Positions 1 through 10,800 of a DNA stretch of 64,000 nucleotides are shown in pieces. The translations under genes were made by a program, and so were the position numbers. Under the pieces are notes generated by a model that was not told where the DNA came from, searched no databases, and saw only the letters and a list, made by a program, of their open reading frames with translations. Source of the DNA: Conchocele bisecta (Eukaryota; Mollusca; Bivalvia; Lucinida; Thyasiridae). Each line of letters begins with the position of its first letter. Positions within the stretch are counted from its first letter, which is position 1. The stretch is taken from assembly GCA_029237695.1 (NCBI GenBank), contig CM055266.1:9379805-9443804 (forward strand), given 5' to 3'.

Positions 1-1081
1 GAGACTAAGTATGTGACCTTGACCTCGAGATCAGCGGGGATTTATCACAGCATGATAGTAGAGCCTTAGAGGAATGCATGCATGAAATATTAAGAATTTT
101 CGATGAAAGAAATAGAAGTTATAACATATTTCTCTGATGTTAAAATGTTTTGTAGAGTCTAACTATGTCACCTTGACCTTGGGATCAGCGGGGGTTGGAC
201 GGTCGTAGATTTGTTACAGCATGATAGTACAACCTTTAATATAGGAATGCATGTGTGAAATATTAAGAATTTTCCATGAAGGAAAGAGAAGTTATAACTT
301 ATTTCTCTGATGTTAAGTTTTGTAAAGAGACCAAGTATTTTACCTTGACCTTGGGATCAGAGGGGGTTGGACAGTCATGTATTTGGCACAGCATGGTAGT
401 AGAGCCTTACAGGAATCCATGTGTGAAATAGTAAGCATTTTAGATGAAGGAAATAGAAGTTTATTTCTCTAATGTTAAGTTTTGTAAAGAGACCAAGTAT
501 TTGATCTTGACCTTGGGATCAGCGGGGGTTGGACAGTCGTGGATTTGGCACAGCATGGTAGTAGAGTCTTACAAGAAAGCATGTGTGAAATATTAAGTAT
601 TTTGGATGAAGGAAATAGAAGTTATAACAATATTTCTCTGATGTTAAGTTTTGTAAAGAGACCAAGTATTTGACCTTGACCTTGGGATCAGCGGGGGTTG
701 GACGGTCGTGGATTTGGCACAGCATGGTAGTAGAGCCTTACAGGAATGCATGTGTGAAATATTAAGCATTTTAGATGAAGGAAATATAAGTTATAACAAT
801 ATTTCTCTGATGTTAAGTTTTGTAAAGAGACTAAGTATTTGACCTTGACCTTGGGATCAGCGGGGGTTGGACGGTCGAGGATTTGGCACAGAATGGTAGT
901 AGAGTCTTACAGGAAAGCATGTCTGAAATATTAAGCATTTTGGATGAAGGAAATAGAAGTTATAACAATATTTCTCTGATGTTAAGTTTTGTGATGGACG
1001 GACGGACGGACGGACGGACGGACGGACGGACAACCCGACTCCAGTATACCCCCCCCACAACTTGTTGCGGGGGGTATAATA
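1..1081. repeat. Tandem-core element with (GGAC)n tail, left end outside window
   Basis: Six units of about 165 bp are marked by GACCTTGGGATCAGCGGGGG and AATAGAAGTTATAACAATAT. They are followed by a (GGAC)n run at 993-1030 and an end reading CGACTCCAGTATACCCCCCC ... GGGGGGTATAAT. The architecture (tandem core, microsatellite, GC-rich terminal hairpin) resembles Helentron-associated elements of bivalves; that assignment is inference. No protein-coding content. Confidence 0.85.
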
Positions 1082-1091
1082 AAATAAGAAA

Positions 1092-1997
1092 CAAGAGCTG
1101 TAGGAGAACAGCATAGCTCGACTACGAGGCTTGTCGATGTACACATAGCTTGAGAAAGAAGGTGGCCGCGGCCCGCATAAAAATCTTAACCAAGGTTGAC
1201 TAAAAACCTTAATGAAGGGAAATTAACTAAGTAATTCAAGGTTAAATGTAGATCAATGTCACATATAGGTCAGGGGTTATTGATGTACATCACTAGGAGA
1301 TGAAATTTTCCAAGTATGGTTGCTGCTGTAGGCCCAGGAGTATTCCATATACAAGCTTGACTATAAACCTTAACCAAGTTTGAGTACAAATCGTAACCAA
1401 GAGGAAATAACTAAGTAACTCAAGGTTAAATGTAGGTCAAGGTAAAACATAGGTCAGGGGTTATTGATGTACATCCATATGAGAAAAAGTTATCCAAGTA
1501 TGGTGTCTGTATGCACAATAGTATTCCATCTACAAGCTTGACTAAAAACCTTAACCAAAGTTGACTAAAAACCTTAACCAAGGGGAATTATTAAGTATTA
1601 AAGTATTTCAAGAGGAAATGTAGGTCAAGGTCAAATATAGATCAGGGGTTATTGATGTACATCCCTATGAGAAAAGGTTGTCCAAGTATGGTGTCTGTAT
1701 GCACAATAGTATTCCATGTACAAGCTTGACTAAAAACCTTAACCAAGGTTGACTAAAAACCTTAACCAAGGGGAATCAACTAAGTAATTGAAGGTTAAAT
1801 GTAGGTCAAATATAGGTCAGGGGTTGTTGATGTACATCACTAGGAGATGAAGTTGTCCAAGTATGGTGGGTGTAGGGCCAGGAGTATTCCATATACAAGC
1901 TTGACTAAAAACCTTAACCAAGGCGTGACGGTGACGCCGACCCGGGGTGACTATGTAAGCTCTCACTATTCTTCGAATAGTTAAGCTAAAAATCAGC
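1092..1997. repeat. Tandem-core element, 4-unit copy (family shared with 20957-22945)
   Basis: The head reads CAAGAGCTGTAGGAGAACAG ... ACTACGAGGCTTGTCGATGT. About four ~185-bp units follow (CCAAGTATGGT, ACAAGCTTGACTAAAAACC). The tail has a GCGTGACGGTGACGCC hairpin and ATTCTTCGAATAGT. Head and tail match the 20957 copy, which has about 11 units. Confidence 0.88.
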
Positions 1998-2556
1998 AGG
2001 TATGGGAATCAAACTCAAGACCGACTGTTTTATAGATGCTGTACGAAGCCATTATGAATGTGGGCCTGTTTTTTATTGACCTTTACTGCTTCTTTGATAC
2101 ACGTAAAAAACACTTTATTATGACAATAACAAACGTTACGTGACATATTACGTATGCAGATCTCTAAAAATAGCATATGTTTACAATAATATTTACAATA
2201 ACAAAGCGTCAACCCAAAGTGGCGGACCTCTAGCGGGTATATGCCCTGTTTTGTTACAAAACATCACACAATATGTTCTAATAATAACGAGACAATGTCT
2301 TGCCGCAATATTATTGCCTTGTAAAAATAAATACTGCCAATATTTACAATCACGCATTATGTCTGCAAGGCATATAATATTGGGTGGACAAACAAAAATT
2401 ACCCCGAATTTAAAATTACCATATGCTAAGAACTACATGTATGCATAATAATTCAGTGTAATTTCACGTAAAATCACTTCATTATATTTTCTCTTCAGAT
2501 CAAGAAGTGATTTTCGGTAAAGCTACTGAGTTGAAACGTTTACTTGCCAGAGATGT
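1998..2556. other. No feature recognised
   Basis: AT-rich non-coding DNA. Only short open frames, none resembling a known family, and no clear repeat structure. Confidence 0.5.
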
Positions 2557-3140
2557 AGAGAATAGTAGGTTAGTGCCGTGAATGGGAAAAAATATCTGGC
2601 AAGGCTTAGGAAATGGTATGGGCGAGGCTCTGCCGAGCACATCCTGTTTCCGTGCCGTGCCATTCACGACGCTAACCTACTATGCTATTTATCCCGTGAA
2701 CACCTACAAATGGCTGTAAAATGCAAAAATATAACCCCAGCCACCGCACATATTCATACGCAGTGACTAGGTCGTATTGACAGGATATCAAAAATGTTTC
2801 ACGGCACCGGGTTTCCCGGCACATACGCACTGTGTTGATAGGATAAAATACAATGTATCATGATGTGATATAGAGAATAGTAGGTTAGTGCCGTGAATGG
2901 GAAAAAATATCTGGCAAGGCTCAGGAAACGGGATGGGCGAGGCTCTGCCGAGCACATCCCGTTTCCGTGCCGCGTCAGATATTTTTTCCCATTCACGGCA
3001 CTAACCTACTATTCTATTTATCCCGGCAACACCTACAAATGGCTGTAAAATGCAAAAATGGTATTGACTGGATATCAAAAATGTTTCACGGCACCGTGTT
3101 TCACGGCACATACGCACTGTGTTGACGGGATAATTAATAA
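2557..3140. repeat. Two tandem ~300-bp units, each with a palindrome
   Basis: Each unit has a palindrome (2569-2690; 2878-3017) of AGTAGGTTAGTGCCGTGAAT with its reverse complement around GGCTCTGCCGAGCAC. It is followed by CACCTACAAATGGCTGTAAA and CAAAAATGTTTCACGGCACC. The second palindrome is nearly perfect; the first has lost part of one arm. Confidence 0.85.
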
Positions 3141-3489
3141 ACAAGAACGCCGCCAACGGCATGTATCCCATCGCTGTGGTGCCTGTATCACAAATATGCA
3201 CATTGATACAGTAAATAAGGAGAACAGAGGAACAAAGTTGTTTGACGTTGGCCAGGGGTGGGAAATTAAAATATGGCTGATGACATGAAGTTCTAAGAGA
3301 ATACAGCATAGAAGTTTATAGGCAAATGGAGAAACTCCTAGACATAAAATTTCAAGTTATTTGACCGTGAATTTGAGCAAGGGGGAGCACGCCTGGGGCG
3401 GGGAATGAAAATATGAATGATGGGAAACATACACATACAGTTTTAAGCCAATCGTTCATAAAGTAAAGTAGTTATAGTAGAATGGATTG

Positions 3490-3880
3490 AGTGATCGGTG
3501 TTTAACGGCCTATCAACAGCTAAGGTCATTTAAGGCCGGGCCAACAGGTTTGATCCAGTATTTAAACTGCTGCTGTGGGGGGGGGGTTGGATTCCAAAAT
3601 CAGAACGGAATATTTAAATAAAAAAAAATATATTCAGCCCTGTAATTAGAATAACCCAACTTGGTACCAGGTCCATACTACCATACTACACTAGAGTCAC
3701 TTGGCCCCTTCCCCTAAAAGTAATAGGATTAGGAATAATCGTAATACTCACATACGAGTTATAACCAGAATCAACTGTCACATACAAAAATGCCAACGAC
3801 GTACGTAAGGGCCAAACCAGGTCTCCGGCCGGGATTCTGGTAAGGATGAACCCCGATCGTTAAATTACCCATCCATGCAT
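3490..3880 (+). mobile_element. SINE-like element with AACAGCTAAGGTCATTTAAG core
   Basis: The head GTGTTTAACGGCCTATCAAC is followed by the core, a G-run, ATATTCAGCCCTG, AAAGTAATAGGATTAGGAAT and GATGAACCCCGATCGTTAAA. Related copies lie at 4042, 4515 (inverted), 20608, 31545 (3' part) and 44270, so it is a dispersed family. No coding capacity. The core resembles a conserved domain found in mollusc SINEs; I have not verified which. Confidence 0.7.
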
Positions 3881-4041
3881 GCCACCCACTATAGGATAAA
3901 AGGGGAACGCGTACATGCACATGAAGGTTCAAGCCAATCGGTTATATAGTAAAGAAGTTTTAGGAGATTGGAGAAATGCCCACGCATCTACTGGACGCAA
4001 ATTTCTGTTATTTGACCTTGACTTTGAGCATGGGAAGAGCA

Positions 4042-4415
4042 TGGGTGTTTGTTTGTTTATCAGTGTTTAACAGCCTATCAACGGCTAAGGTCATGTAAGG
4101 CCGGGCAAATGGGTTCAATCCAATTTTAACCTGCTGCATTGGGGGGAAAATTCCAAAATCAGAACGGAATATTTACATCAAGAACAAATATATTCAGCCC
4201 TGAAATTAGAATAACCGGACCTGGTGCCAGGTACAATACCACACCAAGTCACTTGGCCCCTTTCCCTAAAATAGGATTACGAATATCGTAATACTCACAT
4301 ATTAAGGGGTATAACCAGACTCAACTGTCGCATACAAAATGCCAAAGACGTATGTGAAGGCCAAACCAGGTCTCCAGTCGGGATTCCGGTAAGGATGAAC
4401 CCCAATCGTTAAATT
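4042..4415 (+). mobile_element. SINE-like element, second copy
   Basis: Same order of blocks as 3490-3880: GTTTAACAGCCTATCAACGG, AAGGTCATGTAAGG, ATATTCAGCCCTG, ACTTGGCCCCTTTCCC, GATGAACCCCAATCGTTAAA. Confidence 0.7.
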
Positions 4416-4514
4416 ACCCATCGCGTGCTCACACCTGCCATGGGTGTGGTTGGGAATGAAACTATGGTAAATAATAAACATACACAGAAAGTTTCAAGCC
4501 AATTGGGTGTGGCA

Positions 4515-4672
4515 GGTGGGAGAATGCGATGGGTAATTTAACGATCGGGGTTCATCCTTAACGGAATTCCGACTGGAGATCTGGTTAAAACGGGAAAGAA
4601 CCCGTTTGCCCGGCCTTACATGACCTTAGCTGTTGATATGCCGTTGAACACCAATAAACAAACAGGAGATTG
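4515..4672 (-). mobile_element. SINE-like element, inverted and internally deleted copy
   Basis: Reverse complement of the two copies above, with TTTAACGATCGGGGTTCATC at one end and CTTAGCTGTTGATATGCCGT at the other. The middle ~200 bp is missing. It faces the 4042 copy, so the pair could form a hairpin. Confidence 0.65.
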
Positions 4673-5266
4673 GAGAAATGCACACGCATCTACTGGATGC
4701 AAATTTGCAAGTCATTTGACCTTGACATTGGCATGGGGGAGCATAGGTGGGGCGGGGAATTAATATATGGATGATAATAAACATGCAAGTCAAGTTTCAA
4801 GCCAATCGGTCATACGGTAACAAAGTTATAGCAGAATGGATTTTGGATTTATGGGCTATTTGTTCTTTAAAAAGATAAAAGGAATAGCACATAAACTACA
4901 ATGGCTTAGTGGCTATACAGGAAAAATATATTGTATTATGTTGTCTTAGGCTCCTCCTCCTCGTCTCTAAACCCCCATTGTTTGCCCGGATAGATGGACG
5001 GACAAGTTTTGCATCCCTATATCCCATTTTCGCTAAGTGATTGGATAAAAATTACACTGAATGATACATAGTTTTTGAGATAAAGTAAATTGAAATTTGG
5101 GGTACATTTTTTTTCATCCACCCGAACATCTTTTGCAGTTAGATATCAAAACCCTGGACATTTCTCAGCAAATGAATTTCGGAATACCTTCAGAAATGTC
5201 AGCAATTAGACTGTTTACTTAGTAAGGCAATAATCTCCAAATGACATGTGGTATTTACAAGTGATT

Positions 5267-5637
5267 CAGAGCTGCAGATAAGCTGCGTAATTGCTTAAAT
5301 ACCCAATTAAAATTGTCTAAAAACCCAATTGAAATCAGAAGTAGCGAGTAAAAACAATACAAATTTTGTGGCACCTTTATCATGCTGCAGAAAACAAAGA
5401 GATATAGCATATTTTTCTTATTTTCCATGAAAAAACATCTTGGTATTTCATTAGAATTGTCTCTGAAATGCCAAAACATGTTTTTATTTTGAAGCAAACC
5501 ATTCAATAATTGCTGTCTGTTGATGTGTAAACAGTAGTGTGATTTTATTTTACCCAATTAAAATTTTGAAATACTCAATTGCTTCAGAAATGATGGAGTG
5601 ACAATACTCAATTACTAATTCCTTATCTGGAGCCCTG
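5267..5637. mobile_element. CTCCAGATAAG-family MITE
   Basis: Terminal inverted repeats CAGAGCTGCAGATAAG / CTTATCTGGAGCCCTG, flanked by a direct GTGATT duplication (6 bp). The interior has AATCAGAAGTAG, CATGCTGCAGAAAACA, and the central fold region GAATTGTCTC with one arm partly lost. Confidence 0.85.
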
Positions 5638-5930
5638 GTGATTTACATGTAAAATGTGAAAAATGTAATAAAATATGGGACGGTGCACAGCACTATGTAA
5701 ACTGTCATTATAAACAGGCCCCCAGCTTGATAATAATATTATAGTCTCTATATCTATTAACTCTTTCACCCCTAAGTAACTGGAATGGACCGTGATGTGT
5801 TAATTTTCCAACCAATCCACTTTGTCATGTGATTTCCATTTATGAAAAGGTTGTTGTGTTTCAGAAAAAATATGAATATTACTTACAACTAGAAAATGTG
5901 TTTATAGAACACGGATGCCCCACATAACGC
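5638..5930. other. No feature recognised
   Basis: AT-rich spacer with no open frame or repeat that I can assign. Confidence 0.45.
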
Positions 5931-5934
5931 TTTG

Positions 5935-6310
5935 ATAATAAACGAGGCAAAATTTCAAGTCCAAAAGAGGAGATAATCCATGACCCCGGGGTCGAATAAA
6001 AAATCAAATTTGCGAATCTACTCATCATAAGGAAGCTACATACCAAGTTTCAGGTCTCTAGCTATTATGGTTTAAAAGTGTTACGACTTACAAGGCAAAA
6101 TTGCCCAATACTAAGTCGAAAAGGGGGAGAAAATCCATGGCCCAGGGGGCAAATCAAAAATCAAAATAAACTTTGCACATCTACTCTGACATCATAAGGA
6201 AGCTACATACCAAGTTTCAGGTCTCTAGCTATTATGGTTTAAAAGTTTTACGACTTACAAGGCAAAATTGCCAAATTCTAAGTCGAAAAGGGGGAGATAA
6301 TCTGTAAATG
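5935..6310. repeat. Two ~170-bp tandem units
   Basis: AAGGAAGCTACATACCAAGT ... TTATGGTTTAAAAGTGTTAC ... GTCGAAAAGGGGGAGA occurs twice in direct order. Probably the core of another tandem-core element. Confidence 0.8.
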
Positions 6311-6475
6311 CCGAAATAAGAAGACAAAATTTTCATAGTAAATGCGGAATAAAATTCCGCATCTGCTATAAACATTTCATCAGCTTTCGACGTCATTTAC
6401 GGAAAATAAATTTTGTAAATATTTTTCACGAGATATCACACATGTTCCGAGGTAGAAAATCACATGGCGTGACTC

Positions 6476-6650
6476 ATATGTGGCTGTGACTGGAGATATG
6501 GGCGGTACGGCATTTGTGACCTAAGATTAATCTGCGTATCTGTGAAGTCTAATCAGGATCAGCTGCTGTGCACTATTCGCCATTCAGTCACTAAAACATC
6601 GCAGGAGTAGACTGGCCACAAATTCGCCATTTCTCCAGTCACAGAAAGGG
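6476..6650. mobile_element. TATGTGGCTG-family foldback, diverged copy
   Basis: Begins TATGTGGCTGTGACTGGAGA and ends TTTCTCCAGTCACAG, with the middle block AATCAGGATCAGCTGC...ATTCGCCATTCAGTCA typical of this family. Confidence 0.75.
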
Positions 6651-6756
6651 ACTATTTTACTGTGGTGTGATTGTGTGAAAATTCAAAACAATCAGGATTA
6701 TAGCCGATTCAGCACCACAAGCAGCTATCCCAAAGTCGGCAAACCGTGTAGATCCA

Positions 6757-6993
6757 GGGGGCCGTTTCACTAAACTTTGTACGACTAAAATGTTCGTAAG
6801 TGCAAAATAGTCTGTAAATTTCACATTAACAATGTTTTCTTGTAAACAATTATTGGATTTACATTTATTGAGCATAGGCTGCACATGCAGCCTATGCTCA
6901 ATAAATGTAAATCCATCAATTGAAATTTCCAGACGATCCTAAATTTGCACTTACGAACATTTTAGTTGTACAAAGTTTAGTGAAACGGGCCCC
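6757..6993. mobile_element. GTTTCACTAAACTTTGTACG-family palindrome
   Basis: Inverted halves GGGGGCCGTTTCACTAAACT and TTTAGTGAAACGGGCCCC around CATAGGCTGCACATGCAGCC. It is inserted in another diverged repeat (GATCCAG on the left, CAGGTGAG on the right). Confidence 0.88.
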
Positions 6994-7204
6994 AGGTGAG
7001 CCGTCTCATCAGGATCTGCACCGTTATTGATTATTTTCTGTCGTTTTTCTTTTAAATAAAGTTTTCCTTTTTCTGATTAATGGAATATTCTTAAAATTAT
7101 AATGGAATAATCTGTTCTAATTACCGCTACTGTAACTTGGGGTTGAAAGGGCTAAATACTCCTCACACATATCCCGTCACACAGATCCCGAAAGTCTTTT
7201 CCTG

Positions 7205-7340
7205 GAGCAAAGGTTGTTACAGAATAACAGGCTGGTTCCCTGTAAATACCAAGCTGGTTCCCTAGGAACCGCAAATTGGTTCCCTGTGAATAACAGACTG
7301 GTTCACAGATAATAACAGGCTGGTTCCTTGTAAATACCAT
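7205..7340. repeat. GGTTCCCT minisatellite in RNGTT 3' flank, part 1
   Basis: Degenerate ~22-bp units, for example CTGGTTCCCTGTAAATACCA and CTGGTTCCCTGTGAATAAC. The array continues at 7565-7625 and has been split by a palindromic element at 7341-7564. Confidence 0.85.
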
Positions 7341-7564
7341 GTAAACTTTGTACGACTAAAATGTTCTTAAGTGCACATTTAGGTTAGTCGGAAATTGTAA
7401 TTGATGGGTTTACATTTATTGAACATAGGCTATATGCAGCCTATGTTCAATAAATGTAAATCCAACAATTGTTTACAAGAAAACGTGCTTAATGTGAAAT
7501 TTACAGACCATCAAAATTTTGCACTTACAAACATTTTAGTCATACAAAGTTTAGTGAAACGGCC
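7341..7564. mobile_element. GTTTCACTAAACTTTGTACG-family palindrome, second copy
   Basis: TAAACTTTGTACGACTAAAA ... ATAGGCTATATGCAGCCTAT ... ACAAAGTTTAGTGAAACGGC. It splits the 3'-flank minisatellite of RNGTT, so it is younger than that array. Confidence 0.85.
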
Positions 7565-7665
7565 CCCTGGTTCCCTGTGATAACCAAGCTGGTTCTCCAG
7601 GAACCACAAACTGGTTCCCTAATCCTCACAAGTTGTCGGACTCGGAACCAGAAGATGGTTCCCTG
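7565..7665. repeat. GGTTCCCT minisatellite, part 2, reaching the RNGTT stop codon
   Basis: Continues the array from 7205-7340. Two degenerate matches (GGTTCCC) fall inside the last coding codons, so the array probably grew from the end of the gene or shares ancestry with it. Confidence 0.75.
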
Positions 7666-7813
7666 AACACGGGTGTTAGTGTTTGTGGTGGAACGGAAGG
7701 AGGCGGCATAGCGTTATTTTTCGAGGGTTTTGCGGGCGGGGCCCATCGTTCGAATTCACACACGTGAAACAACATTTCCTTCGTCACAGGAGACTTAATG
7801 CTTTTACACACCG
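7626..7813 (-). CDS. RNGTT: RNGTT coding exon 18 (stop codon)
   Basis: Completes Ala/Val at the exon 17 junction, continues [16 protein letters not shown] (conserved C-terminal helix), and ends in a Pro/Ser-rich tail [12 protein letters not shown] before a TGA at 7628-7626. Acceptor TTTCAG. The final codons resemble the minisatellite that follows in the 3' flank. Confidence 0.95.
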
Positions 7814-10800
7814 CTGAAATGAAGAAAAATAAACGGTGTTATTGTTTTAACGTCCCAGCAACAGGTAGGTTCATTTATACTTTGTTTGTTTATTGGTGCT
7901 TAACAGCCTATCAACAGCTAAGGTCATTTAAAGCCGGGCCAACAGGTTCGATCCCGTATTTAACCCTTAAAAAGCGGGAACCGAAAACTGTCGTCTGCTG
8001 TTGTTTCATACTTTGTCTTCTTTCTCCATTAAAATATGGTTTGACAGCACTATAGAATCATTTCCATTGGAAATGATTCTAAAGTGCTGTCAAACCATTT
8101 TTTTTTTTGAGAAATATGGAAAATATCAAACAATCAGCAGACGACAAAATCCCAAACTCAGTTTCAGGTCTCGTCTAAAAGACAAGTGGGATGGAACTCA
8201 GCGCTCCAGATAAGGAATTAGTAATTGAGTATTTTCACTCTGGACATCATATCTGAAGCATGGGTATTTCAATATTTAATTGGGTAAAATAAAATCACAC
8301 TACTGTTTACACATCAACGGACAGCAATTATTGAATAATTTGCTTCGAAATGAAAACATGTCTTCGCATTTCATTAGAATCGTCTCCTTGGAGACAATTC
8401 TAATGAAATACCAAGATGTGTTTTCATGGAAAATAAGAAAAATATGCTATATCTGTGGTCTGTGTATTGTTTTCTGTAGCATGATAAAGGTACCACAAAT
8501 TTGTTATTGCTTTTTGATACTCGCTACTTCTGATTTCAATTTGGTTTTTGGCAATTTGAATTGGGTATTTACGCAAATACGCAGCTTATCTGGAGCTCTG
8601 GAACTACTATCAAAGTATTTTTTCATGCCTAGAGCGGTGATTAAACTCCCAACCTCCGGTATTAAATCCAATGTTCTACCCCTAGGCTATTAAGCCACCA
8701 CATGATGATATGAGAAATATAACAAGATGATTATTAATAATTAATGTATTACGACATTGTGAATCAACATGTTGTGCCTACTGAGTGGACATGTACCTTT
8801 AAAGCAGGCATACTCCCGACACTTTCATGGTGGCATAACCATCGTCTTTTTTATCGGTCCACCAATACATGGTGGTTAGGCTACAGTCAGAATATTTTTA
8901 AAGTCACTAGCTAGGTATTCTCTATATGTGGCTGTGGCTGGAGAAATGGGGCTTATGGGTTTTGTGACCAGTGTAGATCCAGATCAGCCTGTGCATCCGC
9001 ACAGTCTGATCAGGATCTACACTGTTCAACATTCTGTCAGTGAAACATCTGTGATGATTATAACAAAAAGTATATGTCCGTATCATGTTGCTGGACTGCG
9101 CACTCGTCACGAATCCCATAAGCCCCAGTCTCCAGTCACAGCCACATATGCGGTCTTTGAAAGGACAGATATCTTACCGACTGCTGTTGTCAAATGATTT
9201 GGAAATGATTTGTCTGTTCGCTGTCGCATAAACTTCCAGCTACTTTTGTTAGGATCCCATGAGCACTCGACGATTTTGTTATTGTATTCTTTCAAATCTT
9301 TTGTGAACTGCAAATATACGTGCACAATATATTTAAACAGAAAACCTGACGTATAAACCCCTCAATTAAATCAACGCATAAAAAACCTTTAACACAAATT
9401 ACCAAGTCATTTGACCTTGACATTGAGATTATGGCCGCATGTGAGGGCTACAGAATGAAAATATTGATGATGACAAATAAGTATAAGTTTCAAGTCAATC
9501 TGACTGACTTACAGAGATGTTAGGTAGTCAAAATCTTTAATGCAAATCTCAGACAGGCGGACCACCCTGAGGACTATATGTACCCCTCAAATATTTTTAT
9601 TGGGGTACATAAATGTGACCCATCTCAGTATAAGGATGCAATAAAATGTTTTTTATTAAATCTCATTATTTTGTTTATTTCTCAATAAATGTATATGTTG
9701 TTACCACTCATTTGAACCATCTCGTGGAGACGGTTCAAATGAGTGGTAACAACATATACTTTTGAGATGAAATAAAGAAAATAGCATTTTTTTTCGCAGT
9801 AGTTTCGTACTACTATGTTATCCCGCCTGTAATAGGTTAAATTCAAACTGATTAAACAAATATGTGGCTGTGACTGGAGAAATGGGGCTTGTGGGTTTTA
9901 CAAGCAATATAGATCGTTATCAGGCTACAGGAGTGTGTTATTTGACCAGGAGCTACACTGGTCACAAATCCCATAAGCCCCATTTCTCCATTCACAGCCA
10001 CAAATGTCAATATTGGTGGTCATTGATAAAAACCTTCTGCAAGTACTAAACTTCTTCTCAAAATCAATCATCTTTGGTCGAGTGTTAGCTGCCCTCAGGC
10101 TCATCCAATCAAATTGTTGAAGAGGTCAATGGAACAAGGGGACTAACTCCTTAATGGAGTTAGCCCCCTTGTTCCATTGACCCCTTCAATTGTCCAATGA
10201 CCATCATGTGCTCACTGTCAGCCACATACCTTCATTTCCGCGAATGGCGCCTCCAATCCTGTCACATATAGCAAGGCCGTCTTTTTCGTCAACATTCTGT
10301 AGTAAGACACACATAATTATGGACAGTTGCTGAGAAAATGTACCTTGTGACGTTTGTGACCAGCATAGCCGCACATCAGCCTTCACATCCGTATAGTCTA
10401 CACTGTTCGCCATTCAGTTAATCAGGCGAACCACCGTCAACAAAAGGATTCAACCTTGATGCAGTTGTAGATTTGTCACAAATGTCTTAAGGTACCTTTT
10501 CTCATATGTGGCTGGCAAAATTGGGCTTATGGAACTTGTGACCAATGTAACTCCTGATCAAATACCACACACCTGTACCCTGATAATGATCTATATTGCT
10601 TATCAGAAGCATAACAGTTGTTTCATTGATGGAATGGCGAACAGTGCAGATCCAGATCAGACTGTGCGAATGCACAGGCTCATCTGGATCTACACTGGTC
10701 GCAAAACCTAGACCTCTGTATATTGAGTTTGGCAGTGGGTTGTGATACATACCCCTGGGTCATGATTATATGCTAGTATGGTGGCTGTAGGCCTGATAAT

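Larger units (their letters stand above)
3141..5047. repeat. Tandem-core element with nested SINE-like insertions
   Basis: The head (CGCCGCCAACGGCATG) and tail (CATCCCTATATCCCATTTTC, GATTGGATAA) match the shorter element at 13516-13966. The core units carry TTTGACCTTGAC, GTTTCAAGCCAATCG and CGCATCTACTGGA. SINE-like copies at 3490-3880, 4042-4415 and (inverted) 4515-4672 sit inside. Confidence 0.75.
7870..8698. mobile_element. tRNA-SINE-like element carrying two nested palindromes
   Basis: Segments 7870-7963 (AACAGCTAAGGTCATTTAAA), 8160-8198 (AAGTGGGATGGAACT) and 8601-8698 (tRNA-like head on the minus strand) align in order with the intact SINE at 29931-30128. Palindromes at 7964-8160 and 8199-8600 interrupt it. 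It lies in intron 17. Confidence 0.65.
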
